The notes: generated from the sequence alone by a model not told the origin. A stretch of DNA of 64,000 nucleotides from RDXT01 sp033765305 (GCA_033765305.1 JANRID010000018.1:186001-250000); one strand, 5' to 3'. Counted from the stretch's first letter, positions 43,717-52,850 are shown. Numbers and translations: made by a program.

Positions 43717-44388
43717 ATGGCCCATCTCCCGCAGGCGCTCCGCCATTCCTGGCAGGACAGCCGCTTTCTGCTCGAACACTGGCTTGAAGATCCCGACGCC
43801 CGCTGCGAACCGGACCCGGACCGGCATGTCGTACGGCTGCTGAGCCCGGATTTTCAGCTGCGGGCGGAGCTGAGGCTGCCGCTGCCCCTCGATCCGCTGC
43901 CCGCCGCTGCCGGAGCGCTGCCCGCATATCTCGAAAGCATGCCCGACACCCCGCAGCCATACCTGATGACCCTCGTGCAATTGGGTGCCGCTGCGATGGG
44001 GTATTTCGAGGAAGGGGAGCCCGTGGTTCACAAGGCATTCAAGAAATACATGAAGCGGCACAAGCAGGGCCGCGCCCAGATCAATTACCTCAAGACCCGC
44101 GGCAAGTCCAAGGCCGGCTCCCGTGTCCGCCTGGCCAATACGATCGATTTTTTCGAAGAGGTCAATGAGCGCCTCACCGTATGGGAAACCCACTACCGCC
44201 CGCCGCGCATCCTGTACAGCTGTACCGCTCAGGTCTGGGGCCTGATGTTCCAGTCCAGCGTGCCGCCGCCGTTTGAGAAAAAAGATCCCCGCCTGATCAA
44301 AATTCCCCTGGACGTGGATGTGCCTACCTTCGAGGAGCTGCTGAACGTCAACGATCTGGTCAACTGCGGCTGGGAACGCAGGCTTTAG
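43717..44388 (+). CDS. Vms1-like release factor (VLRF1) domain protein, candidate
   Basis: A 223-residue soluble protein. Residues about 105-160 read KAFKKYMKRHKQGRAQ and RGKSKAGSRVRLANTIDFFEEV, matching the VLRF1 domain of eukaryotic Vms1/ANKZF1: the KxxxRYxxRxKQGxxQ stretch with its catalytic glutamine (here Gln121), then a short Arg/Lys loop. VLRF1 is an eRF1-like domain that cleaves peptidyl-tRNA on stalled large ribosomal subunits in quality control; bacterial relatives are known in Bacteroidota. The N-terminal 100 residues are not recognised. Its stop overlaps the tsaB stop by four bases. Recognition rests on motif memory, not a search. Confidence 0.65.
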   Translation: MAHLPQALRHSWQDSRFLLEHWLEDPDARCEPDPDRHVVRLLSPDFQLRAELRLPLPLDPLPAAAGALPAYLESMPDTPQPYLMTLVQLGAAAMGYFEEGEPVVHKAFKKYMKRHKQGRAQINYLKTRGKSKAGSRVRLANTIDFFEEVNERLTVWETHYRPPRILYSCTAQVWGLMFQSSVPPPFEKKDPRLIKIPLDVDVPTFEELLNVNDLVNCGWERRL

Positions 44389-45098
44389 GTGCCTGCGAGC
44401 AGGTCGCGCGGGGGACGCACCGCAAATTCCTTGAGGTAATACGGCTCAAAGCGCTCCAGATCCTCGAACTGCCCGGCCTCGAAACGCAGGACGGCCAGTT
44501 TGCCGATGCCGGCTGCCGTAGCCTGCACCTCCGGCAGCACGACGACGCCCGGCAGGCCCGCCGCCAGCGGCAGCAGCTTCGCAGCTGCATCGCCGACCAG
44601 GATGAGCGGGCGGGCAGCCAGCCAGCCGCTGAAGCTTTCCGCATCGAAAATCCGGGCATCGACCGGCGCCAGCTCGCCGAGCTCCGCAGAGTAGAGCGCT
44701 GAATAGGCTTCCATGCGCCGGGCGTCGATCACCGGGGCGATGGCTGCGCCCAGGCTGCGCGCCAGGTCCTGCACCTGCGCAGCCAGCCCTTCGAGGCTGC
44801 CGATACCGATCAGCGGGATGCCCAGCGAGAGGCAGAGGCCCTTGGCCGTGGATACGCCCACACGCAGGCCGGTGTACGAGCCGGGGCCTTTGCCAACGGC
44901 TACTGCGCCCAGCTGCGCAGGACGCAGCCCCAGATGCCCCATCAGCCCGTCGATCACCGGGAGCAGCAGGCGCGCATGGGCCTTCTCCTGCCGGATCTCG
45001 ACATAGCCCAGCATGCTGCGCCCTTCCCAGACCGACACAGACCCCACGGGCGTCGCAGTCTCGAGGGCGAGAAGATAGGGGCCGGATTGCATGCGCAT
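44385..45098 (-). CDS. tsaB: tRNA threonylcarbamoyladenosine biosynthesis protein TsaB
   Basis: A protein of about 237 residues, ASKHA fold. YLLALETATPVGSVSV at the start, VAVGKGPGSYTGLRVGVSTAKGL with the family signature, and the dimerisation region PVIDARRMEAYSALY. TsaB activates TsaD in making t6A at position 37 of ANN-decoding tRNAs. ATGs at 45110, 45098 and 45092 are possible; the middle one is chosen. A tRNA-Asn gene, itself a t6A substrate, is immediately upstream on the same strand, probably by coincidence. Confidence 0.93.
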   Translation of the reverse strand: MRMQSGPYLLALETATPVGSVSVWEGRSMLGYVEIRQEKAHARLLLPVIDGLMGHLGLRPAQLGAVAVGKGPGSYTGLRVGVSTAKGLCLSLGIPLIGIGSLEGLAAQVQDLARSLGAAIAPVIDARRMEAYSALYSAELGELAPVDARIFDAESFSGWLAARPLILVGDAAAKLLPLAAGLPGVVVLPEVQATAAGIGKLAVLRFEAGQFEDLERFEPYYLKEFAVRPPRDLLAGT

Positions 45099-45133
45099 AA
45101 AACAAAACAAGCCGCAACCTGCGGCTTGTGGAG

Positions 45134-45207
45134 CTCCCCCGCCTGGGCTCGAACCAGGGACCTAATGATTAACAGTCATTCGCTCTAACCGACTGAGCTA
45201 CGGAGGA
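45134..45207 (-). tRNA. tRNA-Asn (GTT)
   Basis: A complete cloverleaf on the minus strand: acceptor TCCTCCG with CGGGGGA, D-arm with GTAGCTCAGTCGGTTAGAGC, anticodon stem AATGA/TCATT enclosing loop CTGTTAA (anticodon GTT), variable region AGGTC, T-arm with GGTTCGAGCCC. No CCA is encoded, normal for many Bacteroidota. Length 74 bases. Confidence 0.95.
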
Positions 45208-45261
45208 GTGTGAAAAGTGGGACAAATATACAGGCCGGACCGCAATCATGCAAGCAGAATT

Positions 45262-45300
45262 GCAATAAATAAATCCGGGAGCAGCCAGCCGCCCCCGGAT
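45262..45300 (-). terminator. Terminator after pgk
   Basis: On the minus strand ATCCGGG (45294-45300) pairs with CCCGGAT (45273-45279) over 14 bases of loop with partial pairing, followed by TTATTTATT. It separates pgk from the tRNA. Confidence 0.6.
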
Positions 45301-45327
45301 CTCAGTTAATCGCCTGATTAAGAATGG

Positions 45328-46512
45328 TTATCCGAGCGCGGCAATGCCGGGCAGCGTTTTGCCTTCGAGGTATTCGAGCATGGCACCGCCGCCGGTGGAG
45401 ACGTAGGAGACCTGGTCTTCCAGCCCGGCCTTGGAAATGGCGGCCGCTGAATCGCCGCCGCCGATGAGCGAGAAGGCGCCCTGTTTGGTGGCCTCCACGA
45501 CTGCATTGGCTACGGCAAAGGTACCTTTGGAAAAGCTGTCCATCTCGAACACGCCCATCGGGCCGTTCCAGAGGATGGTCTTGGCCTGCAGGATGATGTC
45601 GTAGTACAGCTCGAACGTCTTCGGGCCGATGTCGAGGGCCATCATATCGGCAGGAAATTCCTCATTGCGGAAGATGCCCTTGCGGCCGTCTTCGCCGAAA
45701 ACGTCCGATCCGACCGAATCCACCGGGGTGAGCAGGCGCACGCCCTTTTCGTGGGCTTTCTCGTACAGCCCGGCAGCGGTGGCGATGAGGTCCGCTTCGA
45801 GCAGCGACTTGCCGATCTCGTAGCCCTTGGCTTTGAGGAAGGTATAGGCCATGCCCCCGCCGATGAGCAGGTAGTCCACGCGGCTGAGCAGGTTCTCGAT
45901 GAGCAGGATCTTGTCCGACACCTTGGCGCCGCCCATGATGGCCACGACCGGGCGCTCCGCCCCGCCGAGCACGCGCCCGGCGTTCACGATTTCCTTCTGG
46001 AGCAGGAAGCCGCAGTAGGTTTCCTCGAAATACTGGGCAATAACCGCCGTGGAGGCATGGGCGCGGTGCGCGGTGCCGAAGGCGTCATTCACATAGATAT
46101 CGCCGTGCACGGCGAGCTTGCGGGCGAATTCGGCATCGCCGGCTTCCTCTTCCTTATAAAAGCGCAGGTTTTCGAGCAGCAGAATCTCGCCGGGCTTGAG
46201 GGCCGCGCTCATCTCGCGTGCCTGCTCGCCGATGCAGTCGCCGCCGAAGTGAATGGGCGCGCTGACGTAGGAGGCGATTGTGCTGATGGTGTGGCGGAGG
46301 CTCAGGGCGTCGTCGGGGCCTTTTTTGGGGCGGCCCAGGTGCGACATGAGCACGCAGCTGCCGCCCTGCTCCAGGATGTAGCGGATGGAGGGGATGGCTT
46401 CGCGGATGCGGTTATCTTCGGTGACTTCGAACCGGTCGTTGAGCGGGACGTTGAAATCCACGCGGATCAGGGCGCGTTTGCCGGCGAGGGAAGCTTGATC
46501 TAGGAATTTCAT
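45328..46512 (-). CDS. pgk: Phosphoglycerate kinase
   Basis: A 394-residue kinase of normal length that transfers phosphate between 1,3-bisphosphoglycerate and ADP. Motifs: RVDFNVPLND, SHLGRPKKGPD, LLENLRFYKEEE, DAFGTAHRAHAST, GGAKVSDKILLI, WNGPMGVFE, IGGGDSAAA and GGGAMLEYLEG. The ATG at 46512 begins at the conserved N-terminus; the longer frame upstream is not protein-like. gapA is not adjacent. Confidence 0.97.
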   Translation of the reverse strand: MKFLDQASLAGKRALIRVDFNVPLNDRFEVTEDNRIREAIPSIRYILEQGGSCVLMSHLGRPKKGPDDALSLRHTISTIASYVSAPIHFGGDCIGEQAREMSAALKPGEILLLENLRFYKEEEAGDAEFARKLAVHGDIYVNDAFGTAHRAHASTAVIAQYFEETYCGFLLQKEIVNAGRVLGGAERPVVAIMGGAKVSDKILLIENLLSRVDYLLIGGGMAYTFLKAKGYEIGKSLLEADLIATAAGLYEKAHEKGVRLLTPVDSVGSDVFGEDGRKGIFRNEEFPADMMALDIGPKTFELYYDIILQAKTILWNGPMGVFEMDSFSKGTFAVANAVVEATKQGAFSLIGGGDSAAAISKAGLEDQVSYVSTGGGAMLEYLEGKTLPGIAALG

Positions 46513-46659
46513 AGCCAGTGAGTTTGAGGGAATTCCACGGAACCCGGAGCGGTTCCGGGCCGGGCGTGAAATTAGAAAAAAAAGGATTCCGGCACAGGGC
46601 TCCGCACCAGCGCGGGCGATTCCGGGGCCATTCCTCCCACGCAAACGATGCCCCGCCGC

Positions 46660-49365
46660 TCAGTCGCGCACCCAGACGCGGAACTGCGTGCCTTCCAGCC
46701 GGAAGGACAGCTGCTGCCCGCCCTGCAGGCGCTCGTAGGCGTGGTGCGGATCCTTGATGCCATGCACATGGTCGAACCCGGCATTGCCGCCCACCAGCCG
46801 CCAGGTGCCGGCCGGCAGCACCACGTGCTCCCAGTCATGCGCCAGCGAGCCGGTATTGATCAGCACGAAGACCTTGTCTGCCACGATGTACCCCAGCTGG
46901 TAGGGATTGACGGTGTCCACCCAGCGGTAATACCCCGCCGGCACCGCCTCCGCTACCCGGAACACCTGGCCGTAGCTGCTCATCCGGAAGCGGTTCAGCC
47001 CGCGCCAGAAGGCGTACATGTCCCGGTAATTGCAGCGGATACCCTTGTCTTTCGGGGTGCGGCCCTTGTTTTCCCACACAAACCGGTTGGCGGCGCGCAT
47101 ATTATAGGTATCGCGCTTGCCGTGGAGGTACACCGGGGTGCCGCTTTTCGTGTATTTGACCGTCTCCTTCAGCTCGGCCAGGCCCTTGGAGCGCATGAAC
47201 TCTGTGCCGCCGTGGTTGACGATGGGGCCCAGGGAGGTGTACAGCAGCAATGCCGCAATTTTGAATCGCTCCTCGTCCACGCCCATGCGCCCGTCCCAGT
47301 TCTGGAGGGCAAACTGATCGGCCAGGGCCCAGTTGTCGTGGATGTCGAGGTAGGAAATGCCGCTGAGGGGCGATTTCTCATCGGGGAAGGTGCAGGTGAG
47401 CGCCCGCTTCACGTGCTCGAACTCCCGGAAATTGGCGCCGGCATAGCCGCGGTCGCGCTCTTTCTCCTGGGGCGTGCCCACCGGGCCTTTGATGGCGTTG
47501 CGGGCGTCGTCGTTGAAGTAGGTGATGGGCGAATTGTGCTTGTACCAGTCCCAGGAAGGATTGTTTTCAAAATCCGGATCAGCCGATCCGATCCAGGGTT
47601 CGCCATAGATGATGATATCCGGCCCCAGGGCCTCGCGCAGCTTGATGAGCGTCTGGCGGTCCACCTGCCCGGCCAGGTCGATGCGGAAGCCGTCGATGCC
47701 GAACTCCTCGATGAAGTGCCTGCACTGGTCGATCAGCCAGCGCTGCACCATGGGCCGTGTTTCGAATTTTACTTCGTTGCCGTATTCGCCGATATGGTCG
47801 AGGTCCTTGGTCCGGTAGTGGTAGATCTTGTCGATGGCATTCCAGTTGAACCAGTAGGTCTTGCCCTTGTCCATATTTTCGCCGGTATGGTTGGGCACGA
47901 TGTCGATGATCACGGCGATGCCTTTGTCGTGGAAGGCCTGCACCAGATCGCGGAACTGGTCCCGCTCGGCGCCGGGCTCGGAGCCCTTGCGGCGGTAGCG
48001 CGACTCCACCGCGAAGGCGTGGGTGGTGCGGTAGCCCCACTGGTAGTTCTCCAGGTGGATCCCCTGCTCGATCATGAACGGGTCGTGCTCGAAGGCAGGC
48101 CGCCAGTCTTCGTCCGGGTAATGCAGAAACTCCTGCACCGGCAGCAGGTGCACCACGTTGATGCCGAGGTCCACGAGGTGATCGAAGCCGATGGGCTCGC
48201 CTTTGCTGTTTTTCAGCCCGGACACGGTCATCGCGGGGAGGGTGCCCTTCAGGTCGGAGGAAACCGGCAACAGGTCGGTAAAGTCCTGAATATGAACTTC
48301 GTATGAAATCACATCCTGCATCGGCGGGCGTCCGTTCCGCAGGGGGGCTGCCGGGCGGGTACGTATCCATACGCGGGCGCGGCCCCAGCCGTCGAGGCTT
48401 ACGCGGGCGTAGGGGTCGGTGACATGGACCGGGTTGGTCTCGTAAAAGTGGTTGCCCGGGTCGTCGAAGCCGTGGATGGTATAATCGTAATAAACCCCGT
48501 GCAGATTGCCGGGCACAGTTGTTTCCCAGACGCCGTCGGCGTCGGCCCGGAGGTCCTGCGTGTTGTAGGCGGCACCGGCGGCCTCGCGGTAGAGATAGAG
48601 CCGCACCCCGGTGGCGCGGGGGGCGAAGAGGCGGAACACGGTCTCGCTGCCGTCGGCGGAGACATTGGCCCCCAGCTCTTTGGTGGAATAGGTGGAGCGG
48701 AACCAGCCGTCGTAGGAGCACCAGGTGCGCAGCTTGAGCGCCGGGATTTCGAGGTAATACACCCGCCGGATGTCGATGGGCGCGGCAGGGGCGATCAGCG
48801 CGGTCTGCTCTTCATGGGGAAGCACCTCGGCAATCGGAATGGAATTGCCCTGGGCGTCGGTCAGGCGGTAGCTGCGGGGATCGAGGAGGCGGGGCAGCCC
48901 GGCTGCGCGCAGCCAGATGACGCCTGAGCGGAGCAGTTCGGCACGAAGCATAGGCGGAGTCATATCCTGAAGAAACACCAGATTGGAGCCTTTTTCGTTG
49001 GGGGTGCCGGGCGGCGGCTGCAGCCATTCTCCGGCATCGGTGCGGTATTTGAATTCGGCGCGGATGGGAATGCGGGCGAATCCGGGATCGTAGAGGGCTT
49101 TGGCCCAGATCCCCTGCCCCAGCGGACGCAGCAGCCAGGCCGTATCGGCCATCTCCTGGCTCCAGACGCGGAAGGAGCCCGTGACTGCCACCCGCACAGG
49201 CGATGCCTGCAACTGGTAGCGGGCCTCGCTGAAGACAAACCAGACCGTATCGTTGCGGTAGCGGTAGCCCTGGGCGATCTCGGCCTCGGTAAAAGACTGG
49301 GCGGCGGCAGTGCCGGCACAGGCCGTCAGGAGGATCAGCAGCAGGGTGCGGAGGGTGCGGTACAT
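46660..49365 (-). CDS. GH13 pullulanase-like alpha-glucan hydrolase, secreted
   Basis: A 901-residue exported enzyme: signal peptide (LLLILLTACAGTAAAQ), N-terminal beta modules to about residue 300 including a CBM48-like part (FRLFAPRATGVRLYLY), a GH13 (beta/alpha)8 barrel, and a C-terminal beta domain. Conserved GH13 regions: VIIDIVPNHTGE, GFRIDLAG with the nucleophile aspartate, IIYGEPWIG with the acid glutamate, ISYLDIHDN. The YQWGYRTTHA segment is the place of YNWGYDP in type I pullulanases. It likely debranches or cuts alpha-glucans. No susCD genes are nearby. Confidence 0.85.
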   Translation of the reverse strand: MYRTLRTLLLILLTACAGTAAAQSFTEAEIAQGYRYRNDTVWFVFSEARYQLQASPVRVAVTGSFRVWSQEMADTAWLLRPLGQGIWAKALYDPGFARIPIRAEFKYRTDAGEWLQPPPGTPNEKGSNLVFLQDMTPPMLRAELLRSGVIWLRAAGLPRLLDPRSYRLTDAQGNSIPIAEVLPHEEQTALIAPAAPIDIRRVYYLEIPALKLRTWCSYDGWFRSTYSTKELGANVSADGSETVFRLFAPRATGVRLYLYREAAGAAYNTQDLRADADGVWETTVPGNLHGVYYDYTIHGFDDPGNHFYETNPVHVTDPYARVSLDGWGRARVWIRTRPAAPLRNGRPPMQDVISYEVHIQDFTDLLPVSSDLKGTLPAMTVSGLKNSKGEPIGFDHLVDLGINVVHLLPVQEFLHYPDEDWRPAFEHDPFMIEQGIHLENYQWGYRTTHAFAVESRYRRKGSEPGAERDQFRDLVQAFHDKGIAVIIDIVPNHTGENMDKGKTYWFNWNAIDKIYHYRTKDLDHIGEYGNEVKFETRPMVQRWLIDQCRHFIEEFGIDGFRIDLAGQVDRQTLIKLREALGPDIIIYGEPWIGSADPDFENNPSWDWYKHNSPITYFNDDARNAIKGPVGTPQEKERDRGYAGANFREFEHVKRALTCTFPDEKSPLSGISYLDIHDNWALADQFALQNWDGRMGVDEERFKIAALLLYTSLGPIVNHGGTEFMRSKGLAELKETVKYTKSGTPVYLHGKRDTYNMRAANRFVWENKGRTPKDKGIRCNYRDMYAFWRGLNRFRMSSYGQVFRVAEAVPAGYYRWVDTVNPYQLGYIVADKVFVLINTGSLAHDWEHVVLPAGTWRLVGGNAGFDHVHGIKDPHHAYERLQGGQQLSFRLEGTQFRVWVRD

Positions 49366-49465
49366 AGCACAGCAGTTGAGGCAGGCCGCCTGCGGCCCGC
49401 GGTTCCGGCCCAAAGGTATAGCAATCCCGCCAACTCCGCTCATCCCGCCGGGATAAATTCCCTGC

Positions 49466-49924
49466 TCAGGGAAAGCGCGTCTTGCCGAAGTTGGCTTCCC
49501 GGATGAACATGTCCCGCATGCGGCCCAGAATCGGCACGGCTACCCCTTTCTCCAGATCCTTGACCACAAAGGTCACCTCGCCGTCCAGGATGACCTTGCC
49601 GGTATGGCGCATCGTGATCGTGTGCGAGAGGCTGATGCTTTTCTCGCCGAGCCGGCTGATATACGTCTCGATGTCCAGGACATCGCCCAGCCGGGCAGCA
49701 GCGCTGTAGTTCAGGTCCACCTTGACCAGCACAAAGGCCAGCCCCAGATCCATGAACATCCCGGACTCGAAGAACCCCTGGAAATGATTCCAGCGGGCCT
49801 CCTCCAGAAATTCGAGAAATTTCGAGTTGCTTACCTGGCCGTACAGGTCCAGGGTCCAGCTCCGGACGGTGATTTCGGTATAGGACTTGCGCCCGATGAT
49901 TTCAGGCGGAGTTTGCGGTTCCAT
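49466..49924 (-). CDS. Hotdog-fold acyl-CoA thioesterase (4HBT/YbgC-like)
   Basis: A 152-residue hotdog protein. The catalytic segment DLYGQVSNSKFLEFLEEARW corresponds to DxxGHVNNxxYxxxxExAR in YbgC-like enzymes; the usual histidine is glutamine here. The aspartate is retained. It probably hydrolyses an acyl-CoA, though the H-to-Q change leaves activity uncertain. It is between the pullulanase-like gene (100 bases downstream) and the TPR gene, all three on the minus strand. Confidence 0.85.
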   Translation of the reverse strand: MEPQTPPEIIGRKSYTEITVRSWTLDLYGQVSNSKFLEFLEEARWNHFQGFFESGMFMDLGLAFVLVKVDLNYSAAARLGDVLDIETYISRLGEKSISLSHTITMRHTGKVILDGEVTFVVKDLEKGVAVPILGRMRDMFIREANFGKTRFP

Positions 49925-50077
49925 TGTGCTGCAATGTACGGATTATACCGGGGAGTTGCGCAAATCATTCGGATTATTCCAGGCCCGCAGGCTGTATTCT
50001 GCATATTTTCAGCAGAATTTTCCCGTTTTCCTCCAAATACCGGATGCACAGCCCGCCATACGCCCCTCGCAGCCGCC

Positions 50078-51874
50078 TCAGCCCTGCCGAAGTTCACGCA
50101 CCCGTTTCCGCACCTCGACCGAAAACAGGCTGCCGGGGTATTGCGCCAGAAATTCCAGGTAGAGCTTCATCGCCTGCTCCGGCTGGCGGAGGGTATAGTC
50201 GTAGATTCTTGCCTTGGTATACAGGGCATCGTCGCCGTAGATGTCCGACGGAAACTCCTGGATAATGCGGTCCACGAATACCAGCGCAGTCTGGATGTCG
50301 TTCCGTTTGAGGAAAACAGAGGCCTTTTCCCAGATAATCTCATCGCCGAGCGGGTGATTGGGATACTGATAGGCGAGGGAGTCGAGCAGGGCCAGGGCAT
50401 CCGAATAGCGCCGCTGATAGCCGAGGAGCTGGGCGCGGGCGAAGAGCTGCAGGGCATCCGTGGTCGTATCGAGCCCGGTATTGTCCATGATCAGCAGGTT
50501 CAGGCGGATGGCGTCGTTGGAGATGTCGTTCGAGGTATTTTCCTTGATGGCATCGAGCTGGGCCTGAGCCAGGCTGAACTCCCCGCGGTAGTAGGCCAGC
50601 TGCGCGAGCTTGTATTTGGCGGTGGCGCCCAGCTGGCGGTCGCGGAACGCATCGGAAACCTCGGTATAGGTCAGCTTGGCCTTGTTGTATTCCTGCTGCA
50701 TGAGCAGGATATCGCCGATGAGCAGCTTGGCGCGGCCCCAGGCATCGGCGCTCAGCCCCCGGAAAGCAGCTGCCGTTTCGAGCTCCAGGAGGGCGTCGTC
50801 GAGGTCGTTGAGGTAAAAGACCATGAGACTGGCCCGGCGGTAGATGGCGTCGAAATACACCGGCTGGCGCCCGAACTCGTCGAGCAGGCGGCCGTAGTCG
50901 GCCACCGCCTGCCGGAGGGCAGCCTCATCGGCCGGCACCTGATCGAAGGCTTTCAGCTCGGCATTGACCGCTTTTTCAAAAAAAGCCTTCGAATAGAGGT
51001 CTGAGCCCTGCTTGCGGTCGATGAGGTAGTCCAGCGCCTGGTTGGAGAGGTCGTAGAGCTTGTTGCTGCGGAGAATTTCGGCAAACCGGTACACCCGGCT
51101 GCCGTCTTCGCGGAAGAGGCGGTCGATGGCTTTGACCTGCACGAAGGCTTCGGGAAAATTGCGCGCAGCTACGTAGAAATCGTACAGCAGGGTACGGAGC
51201 CCGGCCTCGCCCGATCGTTTTTCAGACTCCCGCACCAGCACCTGCTCCACCTCGGCCTGGGCTTCGGGCGTCGCAAGCGCCGACAGCGCGAGGCTGACCG
51301 ATCCCAGCGCAGCAGCATCCTGGTAGTACTGGTTGAGGTATTCTCCTGTCGCAGCGGCAAACTGCCCCTGCTGCTCGTAGATATGCGCCAGCTCTTCGGC
51401 AAAGGCATATTCGCCCTGCAGGCGTTTGCGGCCCTGGAGATAGGTATCGCGGGCCAGATCGAGCTTGCCGGCCTGGTACAGGTAGGAACCGATCTGAATA
51501 AAGTCGTCGGGCGAGCCGAGCTGCTTGCCGATGACCTCGCGGTAGCGCTGTTCGGCTTCGCGCAGATTGCCGGTTTTTTCGAGCAGCCCGGCCTGCAGCA
51601 CCGGATAAATCGGCTGGCGCGGCTCGCGCCGTGCGGCGCGCTCCAGGAGGCGGATGGCCTCCTCGAAGCGGTTCAGCTGCTCGTAGCAGAGCACCGCCCG
51701 GCGCACGTAGAGCGCTTCGGGCTCCTTGCGGTACAGCTCCTCGTAAAGCGTCAGCGCCTTCTCGTACTCGGCATCGGCAAAGTAGCGGGCGGCCAGCTCG
51801 GCCTCGGCGCCCGGCTGGGCAGATGCGACGGAGCCGATCAGGCAGACCCAGAGAGCACAAATCCAGTTTTTCAT
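50078..51874 (-). CDS. Secreted TPR-repeat protein
   Basis: A 598-residue protein with a signal peptide (WICALWVCLIGSVASAQ) and TPR-like helical repeats throughout, for example AARYFADAEYEKALTLYEELYRKEP, YEQLNRFEEAIRLLERAARREP and, near the end, DDALYTKARIYDYTLRQPEQAMKLYLEFLAQYPGS. No enzymatic domain. It is likely a periplasmic scaffold for protein-protein contacts. ATG at 51874 is favoured over 51886 because it gives the better signal peptide. An OmpA-like gene lies upstream behind a terminator. Confidence 0.85.
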   Translation of the reverse strand: MKNWICALWVCLIGSVASAQPGAEAELAARYFADAEYEKALTLYEELYRKEPEALYVRRAVLCYEQLNRFEEAIRLLERAARREPRQPIYPVLQAGLLEKTGNLREAEQRYREVIGKQLGSPDDFIQIGSYLYQAGKLDLARDTYLQGRKRLQGEYAFAEELAHIYEQQGQFAAATGEYLNQYYQDAAALGSVSLALSALATPEAQAEVEQVLVRESEKRSGEAGLRTLLYDFYVAARNFPEAFVQVKAIDRLFREDGSRVYRFAEILRSNKLYDLSNQALDYLIDRKQGSDLYSKAFFEKAVNAELKAFDQVPADEAALRQAVADYGRLLDEFGRQPVYFDAIYRRASLMVFYLNDLDDALLELETAAAFRGLSADAWGRAKLLIGDILLMQQEYNKAKLTYTEVSDAFRDRQLGATAKYKLAQLAYYRGEFSLAQAQLDAIKENTSNDISNDAIRLNLLIMDNTGLDTTTDALQLFARAQLLGYQRRYSDALALLDSLAYQYPNHPLGDEIIWEKASVFLKRNDIQTALVFVDRIIQEFPSDIYGDDALYTKARIYDYTLRQPEQAMKLYLEFLAQYPGSLFSVEVRKRVRELRQG

Positions 51875-51921
51875 GTGTTGGCGCATACCGTAGGGATCGC
51901 GTGCAGGTTCAGGTTAAACGC

Positions 51922-51958
51922 TAAATAAACGGAAAAGATCGCCACGGCGGGCGATCTT
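51922..51958 (-). terminator. Rho-independent terminator after the OmpA-like gene
   Basis: On the minus strand AAGATCGCC (51950-51958) pairs with GGCGATCTT (51935-51943) over a 6-base loop and runs into TTCCGTTTATTT. Confidence 0.75.
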
Positions 51959-51992
51959 CAGGCAACAAACATTACAGGGTGGTGTCCGGGGG

Positions 51993-52508
51993 TCATTCCG
52001 CCGCCCGTGCAGGGGCATCCTGCGTGAGCATGGATTCCGGATGCAGCGCCGGCTGGGGACGCTCCCATACGCAATCCACGATCAGGCGCCGCCGGGCAAG
52101 CGGATCGGTATCTGCCTGGCGCGCAGAACGGTACTGCCAGGGACTGTGGTAAATGGGATAGATCCGGCCCGGGTCGATGCCGTGCAGGTACACCAGCTCC
52201 AGCTCGACCATCTCCACCCGGCGCCGGCTGAGCTGCTTATGCCGGAAGTCGAAGCGGTCCGGATAGCCGTCGGCCCGCAGGCGCACCTTCATGCCGGGAT
52301 GCAGATGCAGCTGATGGGCGATGTACCCCAGGTCCTGATGATATATTTCGTGCATGCGGATCTGATCCGGCTCGAAGTAGAGCGCCGGAAGCAGGCAGGC
52401 GGGGTTTTCGCCCGCGGGGTCCACATGGTATACATCCAGATCGGGCTGAGCAGCGGCGCCTGTGCAGGCAATCCATAGGCTCAGCAGCCATCCCATACGT
52501 CGATTCAT
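51993..52508 (-). CDS. Secreted protein with a divergent OmpA-like domain
   Basis: A 171-residue exported protein (signal LLSLWIACTGAAAQ). Residues about 43-120 follow the OmpA C-terminal pattern: LYFEPDQIRMHEIYHQDLGYIAHQLHLHPGMKVRLRADGYPD, then LSRRRVEMVELELVYLHGIDPGRI. In the normal domain the corresponding stretch is FxxxxxxL...GHTDxxG...LSxxRAxxV...GIxxxRI and binds peptidoglycan; here the GHTD loop is ADGYPD and the fit is partial. It may bind the cell wall less strongly or bind something else. No membrane barrel is attached. Confidence 0.65.
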   Translation of the reverse strand: MNRRMGWLLSLWIACTGAAAQPDLDVYHVDPAGENPACLLPALYFEPDQIRMHEIYHQDLGYIAHQLHLHPGMKVRLRADGYPDRFDFRHKQLSRRRVEMVELELVYLHGIDPGRIYPIYHSPWQYRSARQADTDPLARRRLIVDCVWERPQPALHPESMLTQDAPARAAE

Positions 52509-52655
52509 AGCCGTTCAACAACCAATGATGAAATTTCCGGACAATTCCGGAAAAAACCTAACGTGTACGGGAAAAGCAGCACCGATGATATTTCTTATAA
52601 CGAGGGGACGCTGCGCATAGTATGCAGGACGGCGCAGATGGAATGCGCAAATTTC

Positions 52656-52850
52656 TTACATGCGCGAAGGCGGCTCCTGAGGCTGGTCTTCCGGCTCGAA
52701 GCCGGCGCAGCGGAGCAGCGGCTGGGGCGGGTATTTGGGGAAGCGGGGATCTTCGCGGCTGCGTTCGCACAGCCAGAATGCGCTGCCCCGCGCGCTGCGG
52801 ATCTCTCGGCGGAAGCGGCAGCGGGCGCAGCAGGAGGAAGGCCAGTTCAT
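52656..52850 (-). CDS. Small four-cysteine protein, probable zinc ribbon
   Basis: A 64-residue protein: CCARCRFRREIRSARGSAFWLCERSREDP, then FPKYPPQPLLRCAGFEP. The spacing CxxC ... C ... C and the FPKYPPxPxLRCxGF end match a small conserved protein family of unknown function found in several phyla. Probable metal binding through four cysteines. It starts six bases after the sugar transferase stop and is surely cotranscribed with it. It is easily missed because of its size. Confidence 0.7.
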   Translation of the reverse strand: MNWPSSCCARCRFRREIRSARGSAFWLCERSREDPRFPKYPPQPLLRCAGFEPEDQPQEPPSRM

